Shown piece after piece: positions 14,997-23,541 of a stretch of DNA of 64,000 nt; positions within the stretch are counted from its first letter, which is position 1; the number at the start of each line of letters is the position of its first letter. The stretch comes from an uncultured Eubacteriales bacterium (GTDB taxonomy: Bacteria; Bacillota; Clostridia; Oscillospirales; Oscillospiraceae). Below the pieces are notes generated by a model. The model was given only the letters and a program-made list of their open reading frames with translations, was not told the DNA's origin and did not search any database. A program made the translations under genes and the position numbers. The DNA is taken from assembly GCA_949296115.1 (NCBI GenBank), contig CASFNR010000012.1, forward strand, positions 1 through 64,000, given 5' to 3'.

Positions 14997-16310
14997 TTAT
15001 ATCACGGATTTTTCCTCATTGCAAGGGCAGATTTTCCCCAGGACACCCTCCCCGTACACGCCGGTGATCTCCACCGTCCGGAGTTCGTTGTGCAGATTCT
15101 CCCCGGGGGCATAGACCTTGACATAATTTGGGGCATGTCCGGTGAAGAAATCCTCTTCCCGCTCCTCGAAGAGCACCCGCTGCCGGGTTCCGATCAGGCT
15201 GCGGCAGTAGTCCTGCTTCAGCTCTTCCGCCACGGCGATGGCACGGCGGCTCCGGTCCTCCTTCACCGCGTTGGGGTGCTGGCCGGGCATTTTGTCCGCC
15301 GGCGTTCCCGGACGGCGGGAATAGGGAAAAATGTGCATGGCGGCGAAGCCGCATTTGCGAATAAAGGCCAGGCTTTCCTCAAACTCTGCTTCCGTCTCCC
15401 CGGGGAAGGCAACGATCATATCCGTGGTCACCGCGCAGCCGGGGAAGAACCGATTCAGAAGTTCCACACTTTCATAATAGCGGGCGGTATCATATTTCCG
15501 CTTCATCCGGGCCAGCACCGTATCGCTGCCGCTTTGCAGGCTCAGATGGAAATGAGGGCAAAGGTTGGGCAGTGCCGCAAGCCGGCGGCAGAAGTCCTCC
15601 GTCACCACTCTCGGTTCCAGGGAGCCCAGCCGTACCCGCAGCCGGGGCACTGACCGGCACACCCCTTCAATCAGCTCCGTCACCGGCGGTTTTCCCGGCA
15701 GGTCCACCCCCCAGCTGGCAATTTCAATGCCGGTAATCACAATTTCCCGATACCCCCGCTGGGCCAGCTCCCGGGCCTGATCCACCGCCAGTTCCAAGGG
15801 CGCGGAGCGAACCGGCCCCCGGGTATAGGGAATGATGCAGTAGGTGCAGAAGTTGACGCAGCCATCCTGAACCTTCAGCATGGCCCGGGTCCGCTCCTCC
15901 AGCCCCCCGGCAGGGAGAACTTCAAACTCCCGGCGGCGCAGGGCGTTGTCCAGCTGCTCATAATGGCCGTGGGTTTCCAGGGCAGCCAGCATTTCCCCAA
16001 TGAAAGCCTGCCGTCCGCCGCTGCCCCCGATGACGTCGATGCCCAGCTCCCGCACCGCCTCCGGGGCATGCTGGGAATAGCAGCCGCAGACACCAATGAC
16101 GGCGTTGGGGTTCTCCCGGCGGCAACGGCGGATCACTGCCCGGTTCTTCTTGTCCGCAACGGCGGTTACGGAGCAGGTGTTGATGATATAGGCATCGCAG
16201 GGTTCATCAAAGCTGCCGAGGGTGTGCCCAAGCGCCGTGACAAAACGCTCCATTGCCTGGGTTTCATACTGATTGGTCTTGCATCCAAGGGTATAAAAAG
16301 AAAATTTCAT
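14997..16310 (-). CDS. mtaB: tRNA t6A37 methylthiotransferase MtaB
   Basis: A 437-residue radical-SAM methylthiotransferase. The N-terminal UPF0004 domain carries 'LGCKTNQYE', 'NTCSVT' and 'GVCGCYSQ' cysteines for the first cluster. The radical SAM motif CxxxCxxC is in 'GCVNFCTYCIIPYTRG' (about residue 145). A TRAM-like C-terminus follows ('RVLFEERE...VKVYAP'). It adds a methylthio group to t6A37 of tRNAs reading ANN codons. It is the first gene of the four-gene minus-strand operon and has its own promoter at 16346-16374. Confidence 0.92.
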   Translation of the reverse strand: MKFSFYTLGCKTNQYETQAMERFVTALGHTLGSFDEPCDAYIINTCSVTAVADKKNRAVIRRCRRENPNAVIGVCGCYSQHAPEAVRELGIDVIGGSGGRQAFIGEMLAALETHGHYEQLDNALRRREFEVLPAGGLEERTRAMLKVQDGCVNFCTYCIIPYTRGPVRSAPLELAVDQARELAQRGYREIVITGIEIASWGVDLPGKPPVTELIEGVCRSVPRLRVRLGSLEPRVVTEDFCRRLAALPNLCPHFHLSLQSGSDTVLARMKRKYDTARYYESVELLNRFFPGCAVTTDMIVAFPGETEAEFEESLAFIRKCGFAAMHIFPYSRRPGTPADKMPGQHPNAVKEDRSRRAIAVAEELKQDYCRSLIGTRQRVLFEEREEDFFTGHAPNYVKVYAPGENLHNELRTVEITGVYGEGVLGKICPCNEEKSVI

Positions 16311-16345
16311 GTTGTCAAATCCACCAATAATATATTGTATTTATT

Positions 16346-16374
16346 GTTATAATCGTCCAAAGCGCCAGTTGCAA
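16346..16374 (-). promoter_or_regulatory. sigma-A promoter of the mtaB operon
   Basis: Minus strand TTGCAA (16369-16374), 17-base spacer, TATAAC (16346-16351). The -35 hexamer is shared with the divergent promoter at 16369-16396. Confidence 0.65.
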
Positions 16375-16396
16375 TTTCACAAATAAATGCTATAAT
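16369..16396 (+). promoter_or_regulatory. sigma-A promoter of the HPr/Crh-like gene
   Basis: TTGCAA (16369-16374), 16-base spacer, TATAAT (16391-16396). TTGCAA is its own reverse complement, so it serves both directions. Confidence 0.65.
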
Positions 16397-16503
16397 ATGT
16401 GGCATACCTACCGATTACGGATACGTTTGGAGCCGGTTCTCGTCAGATGCTCTCCATTATATACGATGAATGCAGTTTTGTACAGGTGGGGAGGCACGCT
16501 TTT

Positions 16504-16740
16504 ATGTGGGAATTTGAAATCCGGCTTCAGTCTGTTCGGGATGTCCAGGAATTTGTGTCCCTTGCCACGGGCTTTCCCTTCCCTGTTGTGGTGGGGAATG
16601 ACCGCTACCGTGCGAATGGGAAGAGCTTCATGGAGATGTTCTGTCTGGATTTCCGCTGCCCCCTTACCGCCTCTGTGGAATGCAGCGAGGCGGAGCGGGA
16701 TACCTTCCGGAAGGCCCTGGGGCGGTTCCTGGTCAAATAA
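16504..16740 (+). CDS. HPr-like protein lacking the active-site histidine (Crh-like)
   Basis: A 78-residue HPr-fold protein. 'DVQEFVSLATGF' aligns with the HPr helix after the active site, and 'ANGKSFMEMFCLDFRCPLT' aligns with the NAKSIMGLMSL block that carries regulatory Ser46. The phosphorylatable His15 position is not histidine (serine by my alignment), so it cannot pass PTS phosphate. Bacillus Crh likewise lacks His15 but keeps Ser46 and acts with CcpA. The ATG at 16504 has GGGGAGG upstream; an earlier in-frame ATG at 16399 sits on the promoter and is rejected. It is a single gene with its own promoter and terminator. Confidence 0.65.
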   Translation: MWEFEIRLQSVRDVQEFVSLATGFPFPVVVGNDRYRANGKSFMEMFCLDFRCPLTASVECSEAERDTFRKALGRFLVK

Positions 16741-16756
16741 ATACGGCTCTAGTAGC

Positions 16757-16789
16757 ACCGTCCTGGGAATACTCGGGGCGGGTTTTTTT
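16757..16789 (+). terminator. terminator after the HPr-like gene
   Basis: CCGTCC (16758-16763) pairs with GGGCGG (16776-16781, one G-T pair), followed by a seven-T run. Confidence 0.5.
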
Positions 16790-16816
16790 ATCCCGGAAGC
16801 GGCGGCGTCAAACGGT

Positions 16817-16845
16817 TTGACTTTCCCCCTCCGTCATGCTATCAT
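16817..16845 (+). promoter_or_regulatory. sigma-A promoter of lspA
   Basis: TTGACT (16817-16822), 17-base spacer, TATCAT (16840-16845), 30 bases before the lspA start. Confidence 0.7.
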
Positions 16846-16875
16846 ACTTGGGAATCCAAGAGGAGGAAATACCCC

Positions 16876-17358
16876 ATGCAGTTTCTTTATTATGCTTTGT
16901 TCTCTGCCCTGATTGTGGGAGTGGATCAATTTACCAAATATCTGGTGGTGGCGAACATTCCGCTCCAGGGGGAAGTGCCCTTCCTGCCCGGTATTCTGCA
17001 GCTGACCTATGTGCAGAACAACGGCGCAGCCTTCTCCTCCTTTCAGGGCCAGCAGTGGCTGTTTGCCCTGATTTTTCTGGCGTTTACCTTGCTCCTGATC
17101 TGGGAGTATTTCAAAAGGCCCATGGGGTTTGTGCCCTTTGAGCGGTGGTGCATCGCGGCGATTTACGGCGGCGGCCTGGCCAACCAGATTGACCGGCTGC
17201 GGCTGGGCTATGTGGTGGATATGCTGGAAACCACCTTCATGGACTTCCCGGTATTCAATGTGGCCGACTGCTTCATCACCTGCGGCTGTGCGCTGGCGAT
17301 GATACACCTTGTCCTGTTTCATAAGGACTTCTGGAAGGATGAGCGGAAATGCGCCTGA
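16876..17358 (+). CDS. lspA: lipoprotein signal peptidase (signal peptidase II)
   Basis: A 160-residue protein with four membrane helices. The catalytic aspartates are in 'LGYVVDMLE' (about residue 115) and 'FPVFNVADCFI' (about 132); 'YVQNNGAAFS' and 'GGGLANQIDRL' are the other family blocks. It cleaves the signal peptide from diacylglyceryl-modified prolipoproteins in the membrane. AGAGGAGG precedes the ATG. The end overlaps the start of the rluD-like gene by ten bases, a pairing (lspA-rluD) common in Firmicutes. Confidence 0.93.
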   Translation: MQFLYYALFSALIVGVDQFTKYLVVANIPLQGEVPFLPGILQLTYVQNNGAAFSSFQGQQWLFALIFLAFTLLLIWEYFKRPMGFVPFERWCIAAIYGGGLANQIDRLRLGYVVDMLETTFMDFPVFNVADCFITCGCALAMIHLVLFHKDFWKDERKCA

Positions 17359-18257
17359 TTGCGGAGATTCCCGGGGAACGGCTGGACGCCTTCCTGGCCC
17401 GGTCGGATACCGGTCTGACCCGCAGCGCTGCCCAGAAGCTGCTGGAACAGGGGCTGGTGCTGTGCAACGGTAAACCCGGTAAGAAAAACGACAAACTCTC
17501 CCCCGGCGACGTGGTGGAATTTACCATTCCAGAGGCCAAGCCTGTGGATATTGTTCCAACGGAAATCCCCCTGGACATCGTGTATGAGGACGATGATCTG
17601 CTGGTCATCAACAAGCCCAAGGGGCTGGTGGTCCATCCTGCCGCCGGGCACAGCGACGATACCCTGGTCAACGGTCTGCTCTATGCCCTGGGGGATGACT
17701 TAAGCGGCATCAACGGGGAACTGCGCCCGGGCATCGTTCATCGGATTGACAAGGATACCTCCGGCCTGCTGGCGGTGGCGAAAAATGACTTTGCCCACAC
17801 CATGCTGGCCAGCCAGCTGAAAGACCACACCATGGCCCGGACCTATGAGGCCATCGTGGTCGGCTCTTTCCGGGAGGACTCCGGCACCGTGGACGCCCCC
17901 ATCGGCCGCCATCCCACCGACCGGAAGAAAATGTGCGTCACCCAGCGCAATTCCAAACCCGCCGTCACCCACTGGGAGGTGGTGCGGCGCTACCGGGGCT
18001 ACACCCACATCCGCTGCCGTCTGGAAACCGGCAGAACCCACCAGATTCGGGTGCACATGGCCTACATCGGCCACCCCATTCTGGGGGATACGGTGTACGG
18101 GCACAAAAAGCCGGAGCTGGGACAGGACAGCCAGTGCCTTCACGCCGGGGCCCTGTGCTTCCGGCATCCCCGGGACGGTCGTCCGGTGATGGTATATGCG
18201 GAACTTCCACCGTATTTCCGGGAAGTTCTGGACAAACTTGAAAAAATGGGAAGTTAG
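17349..18257 (+). CDS. RluD-family 23S rRNA pseudouridine synthase
   Basis: A 302-residue RluA/RluD-type enzyme. It has an N-terminal S4 domain ('ERLDAFLARSDTGLTRSAAQKLLEQGLVLCNGK'), then the catalytic domain with 'GIVHRIDKDTSGLLAVAK' (about residue 128, catalytic Asp in HRxDxxTSG), 'RTYEAIVVG' and 'CRLETGRTHQIRVHM'. It isomerises uridines in large-subunit rRNA. It overlaps the end of lspA and is followed 21 bases later by the HAD gene on the same strand. Confidence 0.9.
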   Translation: MRLIAEIPGERLDAFLARSDTGLTRSAAQKLLEQGLVLCNGKPGKKNDKLSPGDVVEFTIPEAKPVDIVPTEIPLDIVYEDDDLLVINKPKGLVVHPAAGHSDDTLVNGLLYALGDDLSGINGELRPGIVHRIDKDTSGLLAVAKNDFAHTMLASQLKDHTMARTYEAIVVGSFREDSGTVDAPIGRHPTDRKKMCVTQRNSKPAVTHWEVVRRYRGYTHIRCRLETGRTHQIRVHMAYIGHPILGDTVYGHKKPELGQDSQCLHAGALCFRHPRDGRPVMVYAELPPYFREVLDKLEKMGS

Positions 18258-18278
18258 ATAGAAAGAAAGGCTTATTTT

Positions 18279-19133
18279 ATGGGACTGTTTTCCGACGTTT
18301 TACTGACAGTTGACTATGACCGGACCCTGACGGCGCCGGACTCCACCATTCCGGAGCGGAATCTGGAGGCGATCCGGTACTTTATGGAGAACGGCGGGGC
18401 CTTCACCATCAACACCGGGCGCAGTGTCCCCATGACCCGGGCTTTCCTGGGAAAGGTCCCCCTCAGCGCACCTTTGCTGCTGTACAACGGCTCCGCCGCC
18501 TACGACCCGGAGAAGCGGGAGTTCCTTTTTGCGCACGAGATTCCGCTGAATCTGTGGGAGACGGTCCACACCTGTGAAGCCCTGTTCCCCGACATGACCG
18601 TAGAGGTCCAGGGAGTGGATGCCCACTATCGATTCACCGAAAATCCCGCCTGGGATGCTTTCAGCGATCACAACCAGTGCGCCCGGGGCTTTGCCCTGCC
18701 GGGGATGAACCTGGGACCGTTTCTGAAGTTCTCCCTGTACGGAGAAATCCGGGATGTCACCGTGGCCCACCTGTTTGAGGGCAGCGAGGAGGAAATCCGC
18801 CGTGTGGATGCGGTACAGGCCCAGCTGCAGAGCCGGTTCGGGGAGTACTGCGAAGTTTTCCGGGCGGCACCCCGAATTATTGACGTTCACGCCAAAGGGG
18901 TCAGCAAGGCCCGCTCCGCCCGGCAGCTCCAGCGGAAACTGGGCCGGAAGATTCTGGTGTGCGTGGGAGACGCCCAGAACGATCTGACCATGCTTCAGGA
19001 TGCGGATTTTGCCTTTGTCCCGGGGGACGCGGTGCTGCGGGAGCAGTTCCCCAATGTCTGCCCCTGCGGTGACGGCGCTGTGGCCGATGTGATCTATGAA
19101 AAAATTCCGGAGATTTTGCGGATTCACTCTTGA
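18279..19133 (+). CDS. Cof-type HAD hydrolase
   Basis: A 284-residue HAD-superfamily phosphatase of the Cof (IIB cap) type. Motif I reads 'LTVDYDRTLT' (about residues 8-17), motif II is 'TINTGR' (about 46), and the end has 'ILVCVGDAQNDLTMLQDADFAFV' (motifs III/IV). Such enzymes dephosphorylate sugar phosphates, phosphorylated cofactors or similar small molecules; the substrate cannot be inferred. It is the last gene of the lspA operon. Its stop codon overlaps the -35 box of the tRNA promoter. Confidence 0.8.
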   Translation: MGLFSDVLLTVDYDRTLTAPDSTIPERNLEAIRYFMENGGAFTINTGRSVPMTRAFLGKVPLSAPLLLYNGSAAYDPEKREFLFAHEIPLNLWETVHTCEALFPDMTVEVQGVDAHYRFTENPAWDAFSDHNQCARGFALPGMNLGPFLKFSLYGEIRDVTVAHLFEGSEEEIRRVDAVQAQLQSRFGEYCEVFRAAPRIIDVHAKGVSKARSARQLQRKLGRKILVCVGDAQNDLTMLQDADFAFVPGDAVLREQFPNVCPCGDGAVADVIYEKIPEILRIHS

Positions 19134-19158
19134 CAAGCTCATGAATCCATGATAGAAT
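19130..19158 (+). promoter_or_regulatory. sigma-A promoter of the tRNA cluster
   Basis: TTGACA (19130-19135), 17-base spacer, TAGAAT (19153-19158), 33 bases upstream of the first tRNA; the -35 includes the TGA of the HAD gene. Confidence 0.8.
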
Positions 19159-19190
19159 TTCAGGGCTGAATCAGCTGGTGAAGCGAATTT

Positions 19191-19264
19191 GCGGGTGTAG
19201 TTCAATGGTAGAACACCAGCCTTCCAAGCTGGATACGCGGGTCCGATTCCCGTCACCCGCTCCA
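19191..19264 (+). tRNA. tRNA-Gly (anticodon TCC)
   Basis: A complete cloverleaf: GCGGGTG acceptor pairs with CACCCGC. The anticodon loop CTTCCAA gives TCC, the T-loop is intact and CCA is encoded (19262-19264). First of three tRNAs on one transcript. Confidence 0.95.
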
Positions 19265-19272
19265 TTCGATAT

Positions 19273-19349
19273 GCGCCAGTAGCTCAGCTGGATAGAGCAA
19301 CTGCCTTCTAAGCAGTAGGTCGGGGGTTCGAGTCCCTCCTGGCGTGCCA
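19273..19349 (+). tRNA. tRNA-Arg (anticodon TCT)
   Basis: Acceptor GCGCCAG pairs with CTGGCGT. The anticodon stem ACTGC/GCAGT encloses CTTCTAA (TCT). T-arm GGGGGTTCGAGTCCCTC is present and CCA is encoded. Confidence 0.95.
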
Positions 19350-19371
19350 TTCAGCGCGGCGAACAGAATAT

Positions 19372-19449
19372 GGTGGATATGGCCTAGTTGGCTAAGGCGT
19401 CAGATTGTGGCTCTGAAGATCGTGGGTTCGAGTCCCATTATCCACCCCA
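19372..19449 (+). tRNA. tRNA-His (anticodon GTG)
   Basis: Acceptor GTGGATA pairs with TATCCAC. The extra G at -1 (19372) faces C73, as expected for tRNA-His. The anticodon loop TTGTGGC gives GTG. CCA is encoded. Confidence 0.95.
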
Positions 19450-19450
19450 T

Positions 19451-19486
19451 AGCCGGGGCAAAGGAAGCTTTGCCCCGGCTTTTTTG
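19451..19486 (+). terminator. terminator of the tRNA cluster
   Basis: A perfect 13-bp stem (19451-19463 with 19468-19480), GAAG loop, and six Ts. Confidence 0.9.
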
Positions 19487-19529
19487 TCGCATTCAGCTGC
19501 TTGTTTGATATTCCAAGGAAGGGTTGGTC

Positions 19530-21297
19530 TTGATTGTGAAAAAGCAATGGCGTCTGTGGAAAAAACTGTTCACCCTGCTCCCGCCCCGGCAGAAGGCCGG
19601 ATTCGGCGCAATTCTGCTGATTCTGGCGGTTTCCGCCGTCCTCAGCCAGGTTACCCCCCCTGGCCGTGGGTTACCTGACGGACAGTGTGCTTACCAGTGA
19701 GACCATCGCAGTCTCCTCCGTGATTCCCATTCTTCTGGTCATTCTGCTGGTGAATGTGGTCAACGAGGTTATCAAAGTCGTCCGGCGGCTGATCGTGGAG
19801 GGCATCGCCACCCAGACAGAAAAAACCGCTCGGCAGAAGGCTACGGACTCTCTGCTTCTGGCGCCCCTGTCCTACTTCCGGGAGCATATGACCGGCAATA
19901 TCCATGGCCGCCTGAACCGGAGCCTGGAGGGTACCGTGAAGCTCATCAAGCTGCTGTTCATGGACTTTGCCCCTGCCATTACCACCGGTCTTGCCGCCAT
20001 TGTCACTATCTTTGTCCAACTCCCTGCCGGGGTGGCCTGCCTGGTGATTCTGGTGATTCCCATTGGCACCTTCCTGGTGTTCCGGCAGATCAGTACCCAA
20101 AAGGGAATCCGGGTGGAGCTGCTGGAAACCAAAGCGGAAATGGATGGCACCGTGGTGGAACTGCTGGGGGGTATTGAAACCATCCGCACCCTGGACAGCG
20201 CCCAAGCAGAGGAAGCCCGGATTGCCCAGCGCTCCGAGGTGCTGCGGCGCAAGGAGATGCGCCATCACAAGGCCATGGCCTTCTATGACTGTCTGAAATT
20301 CATCAACGAGGCGGTTTTCAGCGTGCTGGTCATCGGCATCTGCGTGGTGCTGGCCGCCCGGCAGATCATCACAGTGGGCACGGTGCTGACCGCCTACCTC
20401 TGCTTTACCCAGCTCACCGGCCCCCTGCGGGAACTGCACCGGATTCTGGACGAGGTATCCGAATGCCGGATTCTGGCGGAGGACTACTTCCGGATGGTGG
20501 ACATTCCGGCAGATTTCTCTTACCAGCCCCTGTCCGTCCCCGAAGCCGCTCCGCCAATGGCCAACGGTATTGAAATTCAGGGCCTGTGCTTTGCCTATCC
20601 GGAGAAGCCCCAGCAGGAAATCCTGGCGGACCTGAATCTCACCGTGCCGGCGGGCGCTTTCATCGGCATCGCCGGGCCCAGCGGCTGCGGCAAGTCCACC
20701 CTGATCAAGATTCTGGACAAGCTGGAGCCGGCCCGGGGATGCGTCCGTCTGGGCGGCGTCTCTCTGGACGCCATGACCCGGCAGACCCTGACGGGCATGG
20801 TGGCCCTGGTGCCCCAGACTCCTTTCCTGGTCGCCGACACCGTCTACCGGAACATCTGTTACGGGATGTCCGACCCTGTCTCCCCGGAAAAAGTCCGTCT
20901 GGCGGCCCAGAAAGCAAACATTGCCGCAGAAATTGAAAAATTTCCCGGCGGATATGAATTCATGCTGTCCGAAGGTGGGGAGAATCTCTCCGGCGGGCAG
21001 CGGCAGCGGGTTGCCCTGGCCCGGATTTTCCTGCGGAAACCCCGGATTCTGATTCTGGACGAGGCCACCTCCGCCCTGGACAACACCTCGGAAAAGCGGA
21101 TTCAGCAGGAAATAGAAAAAATGAAGGAAGAGTGGGGAACCACGGTGATTTCCATTGCCCACCGGCTCACCACCCTGCGCAACTGCGATGAGATTCTGGT
21201 GATGGACGGCGGGCGGATTGTCCAGCGGGGCACCTATGCCCAGCTGGAGGCAACCCCCGGGATTTTCCAGGACATGGCCCAGGGGAAACTGCACTGA
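19530..21297 (+). pseudogene. ABC exporter (fused permease-ATPase), frameshifted in a C7 run
   Basis: A full type I ABC half-exporter is encoded in two frames. TTG 19530 or GTG 19536 starts 'KKQWRLWKKLFTLLPPRQKAGFGAILLILAVSAVLSQVTP', then seven Cs (19654-19660) shift the frame. With six Cs it would continue 'LAVGYLTDSVL' into the long frame, open to 21297. That frame holds the remaining membrane helices and an ATPase with Walker A 'GPSGCGKST', signature 'NLSGGQRQRVALAR' and Walker B 'ILILDEATSALD'. The substrate is unknown. Possible explanations are a real lesion, slippage-tolerant expression, or a sequencing error. guaD follows 37 bases later. Confidence 0.8.
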
Positions 21298-21334
21298 ATC
21301 ACTTCATTTCCCATTCCCAAAAAGGAGTTACCCT

Positions 21335-22615
21335 ATGAACAACCGTTCCTTTGTGCTGAAAGGAGACATCTGTTTCAGCGAGGACCCCCAGACACTGAAC
21401 GCCATTCCCAACGGGTACCTGGTCTGTCTGGACGGCAAGTGCGCAGGGACTTTTGAACAGCTCCCCGCTCAATATCAGCAGCTTCCCATGCTGGACTGCA
21501 CCGGAAAACTGATTGTTCCCGGCCTGGTGGACCTGCATGTCCATGCCCCCCAGTACAGCTATCGGGCATTGGGCATGGACCTGGAGCTGCTGGAGTGGCT
21601 GGAAACCCACACCTTCCCGGAAGAGAGCAAGTACCGGGACCTTTCCTACGCCCGGCGGATGTATCCTCGGTTCGTGGAGGATCTGGTGAAAGGACCCAAC
21701 ACCCGCGCCTGCATTTTTGCCACCGTGCATGTTGACGCAACCCTGCACCTCATGGACCTGCTGGAATCCTCTGGTTTGTGTACCTTGGTGGGAAAGGTGA
21801 ACATGGACCGCAACAGCCCGGATTCTATCCGGGAACCCGGGGCCCGGGCCAGCCTGGAGGTTACCCGGGAATGGCTGAACCGGTGCGCCGGGCGCTATGC
21901 CCGCACCGGCCCCATTCTCACCCCCCGGTTCACCCCTTCCTGCACCGACGAGCTGATGGCGGGTCTGGGGCAGATTCAGAAGGAGTTCGGCCTGCCGGTC
22001 CAGTCTCACCTGTCGGAAAATCCCAGTGAAATTGCCTGGGTCCAGGAGCTGTGCCCCCAGAGCCGGTTCTACGGGGACGCATACCACCTGTTCGGCCTGT
22101 TCGGCGGGGAAGGCTGCCCCACCATCATGGCCCACTGTGTCTATTCCGGGGATGAAGAAATCGCTCTGATGAAGCAGCAGGGGGTATTCATCGCCCACTG
22201 TCCCGCCTCCAACACCAATCTGGCCTCGGGCATCGCCCCGGTACGCCGGTTCCTCTCCGAAGGAATCCCCACCGGACTGGGCAGCGATGTGGCCGGCGGA
22301 ACCCATACCTCCATTTTCCGGGCCATGGCGGACGCCATCCAGGTGTCCAGGCTCCGCTGGCGGCTCCAGGACAGCACCCTGGCCCACCTTACTGCGTCGG
22401 AGGCGTTCTATCTGGGCACTCAGGGGGGCGGCGCCTTCTTTGGCAAGGTGGGGGCCTTCCTGCCGGAATATGCGTTTGACGCACTGGTAATTGACGACAG
22501 CCGTTACACCCCCCAGGGTACCCGGAGCATTCCGGAGCGGCTGGAGCGGACCATCTACCTCAGCGATGACCGGGACCTGACGCACAAATTTGCCGCCGGA
22601 ACACAGCTGTTTTAA
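21335..22615 (+). CDS. guaD: guanine deaminase (amidohydrolase family)
   Basis: A 426-residue metal-dependent amidohydrolase. It has 'GLVDLHVHAPQYSYRALGMDLELLEWLETHTFPEE' (metal ligands HxH, about residue 65), 'GKVNMDRNSPD' typical of guanine deaminases, 'SHLSEN', 'IMAHCVYSGDEE', and 'GLGSDVAGGTHTS' with the catalytic Asp. It hydrolyses guanine to xanthine and ammonia. The ATG at 21335 follows AAAGGAG. Location between the exporter and yqeB suggests a purine-degrading role, since its product xanthine is the substrate of the selenium-dependent hydroxylases matured by the neighbours. Confidence 0.88.
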   Translation: MNNRSFVLKGDICFSEDPQTLNAIPNGYLVCLDGKCAGTFEQLPAQYQQLPMLDCTGKLIVPGLVDLHVHAPQYSYRALGMDLELLEWLETHTFPEESKYRDLSYARRMYPRFVEDLVKGPNTRACIFATVHVDATLHLMDLLESSGLCTLVGKVNMDRNSPDSIREPGARASLEVTREWLNRCAGRYARTGPILTPRFTPSCTDELMAGLGQIQKEFGLPVQSHLSENPSEIAWVQELCPQSRFYGDAYHLFGLFGGEGCPTIMAHCVYSGDEEIALMKQQGVFIAHCPASNTNLASGIAPVRRFLSEGIPTGLGSDVAGGTHTSIFRAMADAIQVSRLRWRLQDSTLAHLTASEAFYLGTQGGGAFFGKVGAFLPEYAFDALVIDDSRYTPQGTRSIPERLERTIYLSDDRDLTHKFAAGTQLF

Positions 22616-22652
22616 TCTCGGCTGACATCGGCCAGAAAGAAGGAACGAGAAC

Positions 22653-23498
22653 ATGAATCAGCAGCAGCGGCCCTGGATCCTGGTGCGGGGCGCAGGCGAT
22701 CTGGCCACCGGGGTGATTGTCCGGCTGGCCCGGTGCGGGTTCCGTGTCTGCGCCCTGGAGTGTGCCAATCCCTCCGCCATCCGCCGGAAAGCCGCCTTCT
22801 GCGAGGCAGTCTGGCAGGGCCGGGCAGAAGTGGAAGGGTTGGTCTGTCTGCGCATTGACCGGCCGGAGGATGCCGCATCCGTGGCCCGTCAGGGGCAGAT
22901 TCCCCTGCTGGTGGACGAAACCTGCGCTGCGGTTTCCGTGCTCCGTCCGGCGGCGGTGGTGGACGCCATCATCGCCAAGAAGAATCTGGGCACCAACCGC
23001 TCCCTGGCTCCCATTACCATCGGGCTGGGTCCCGGCTTCACCGCCGGAGAGGACGTGGATGCGGTGGTGGAGACCATGCGGGGCCATCACCTGGGCCGGG
23101 TGATTCTCTCCGGCACCGCCATTCCCAACACCGGCGTTCCCGGGAACATCGGCGGCTACACCGCCCAGCGAGTCATCCATTCCCCGGCTTCCGGACCGAT
23201 GACATTTGTTCCCGACGTCCAGGGCCGCCCCATCGACATCGGCGCTCTGGTCACCCAGGGGCAGGTCATCGCCCGGGTGGGAGAGGAGCCGGTGTATGCC
23301 ACCCTGACCGGGGTGCTCCGGGGGCTGATCCGGGAGGGATACCCGGTAACCAAGGGACTGAAAATTGCGGACATTGATCCCCGTCCGGAGCAGGCGGCTT
23401 TCTGCGACACCGTTTCGGACAAGGCCCGTTCTATTGGCGGCGGGGTGGTGGAGGCTCTTCTGTTCCTCTCCGGGAAAAAGAATCTCCCCTTACTGTAA
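22653..23498 (+). CDS. yqeB: selenium-dependent molybdenum hydroxylase accessory protein YqeB (EF2563 family)
   Basis: A 281-residue protein of the EF2563/YqeB family. 'WILVRGAGDLATGVIVRLARCGFRVCALE' is a Rossmann-like N-terminus, followed by 'VDAIIAKKNLGTN', 'IGLGPGFTAGEDVDAVVETMRGHHLGRVI' and 'GNIGGYTAQRVIHSPASG'. The family is found with selD and molybdenum hydroxylases in genomes carrying labile-selenium enzymes, and is thought to help insert selenium at the molybdenum centre; the exact reaction is not proven. AAGGAAC precedes the ATG. It lies 37 bases after guaD and ends at a bidirectional terminator shared with yqeC. Confidence 0.88.
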   Translation: MNQQQRPWILVRGAGDLATGVIVRLARCGFRVCALECANPSAIRRKAAFCEAVWQGRAEVEGLVCLRIDRPEDAASVARQGQIPLLVDETCAAVSVLRPAAVVDAIIAKKNLGTNRSLAPITIGLGPGFTAGEDVDAVVETMRGHHLGRVILSGTAIPNTGVPGNIGGYTAQRVIHSPASGPMTFVPDVQGRPIDIGALVTQGQVIARVGEEPVYATLTGVLRGLIREGYPVTKGLKIADIDPRPEQAAFCDTVSDKARSIGGGVVEALLFLSGKKNLPLL

Positions 23499-23500
23499 AA

Positions 23501-23537
23501 ATACCGCAGATACTCTGGTTTGGAGCATCTGCGGTAT
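23501..23537. terminator. bidirectional terminator between yqeB and yqeC
   Basis: ATACCGCAGAT (23501-23511) pairs with ATCTGCGGTAT (23527-23537). It is flanked by A-rich sequence on the left and T-rich on the right, so it works for both convergent genes. Confidence 0.8.
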
Positions 23538-23541
23538 CTTA

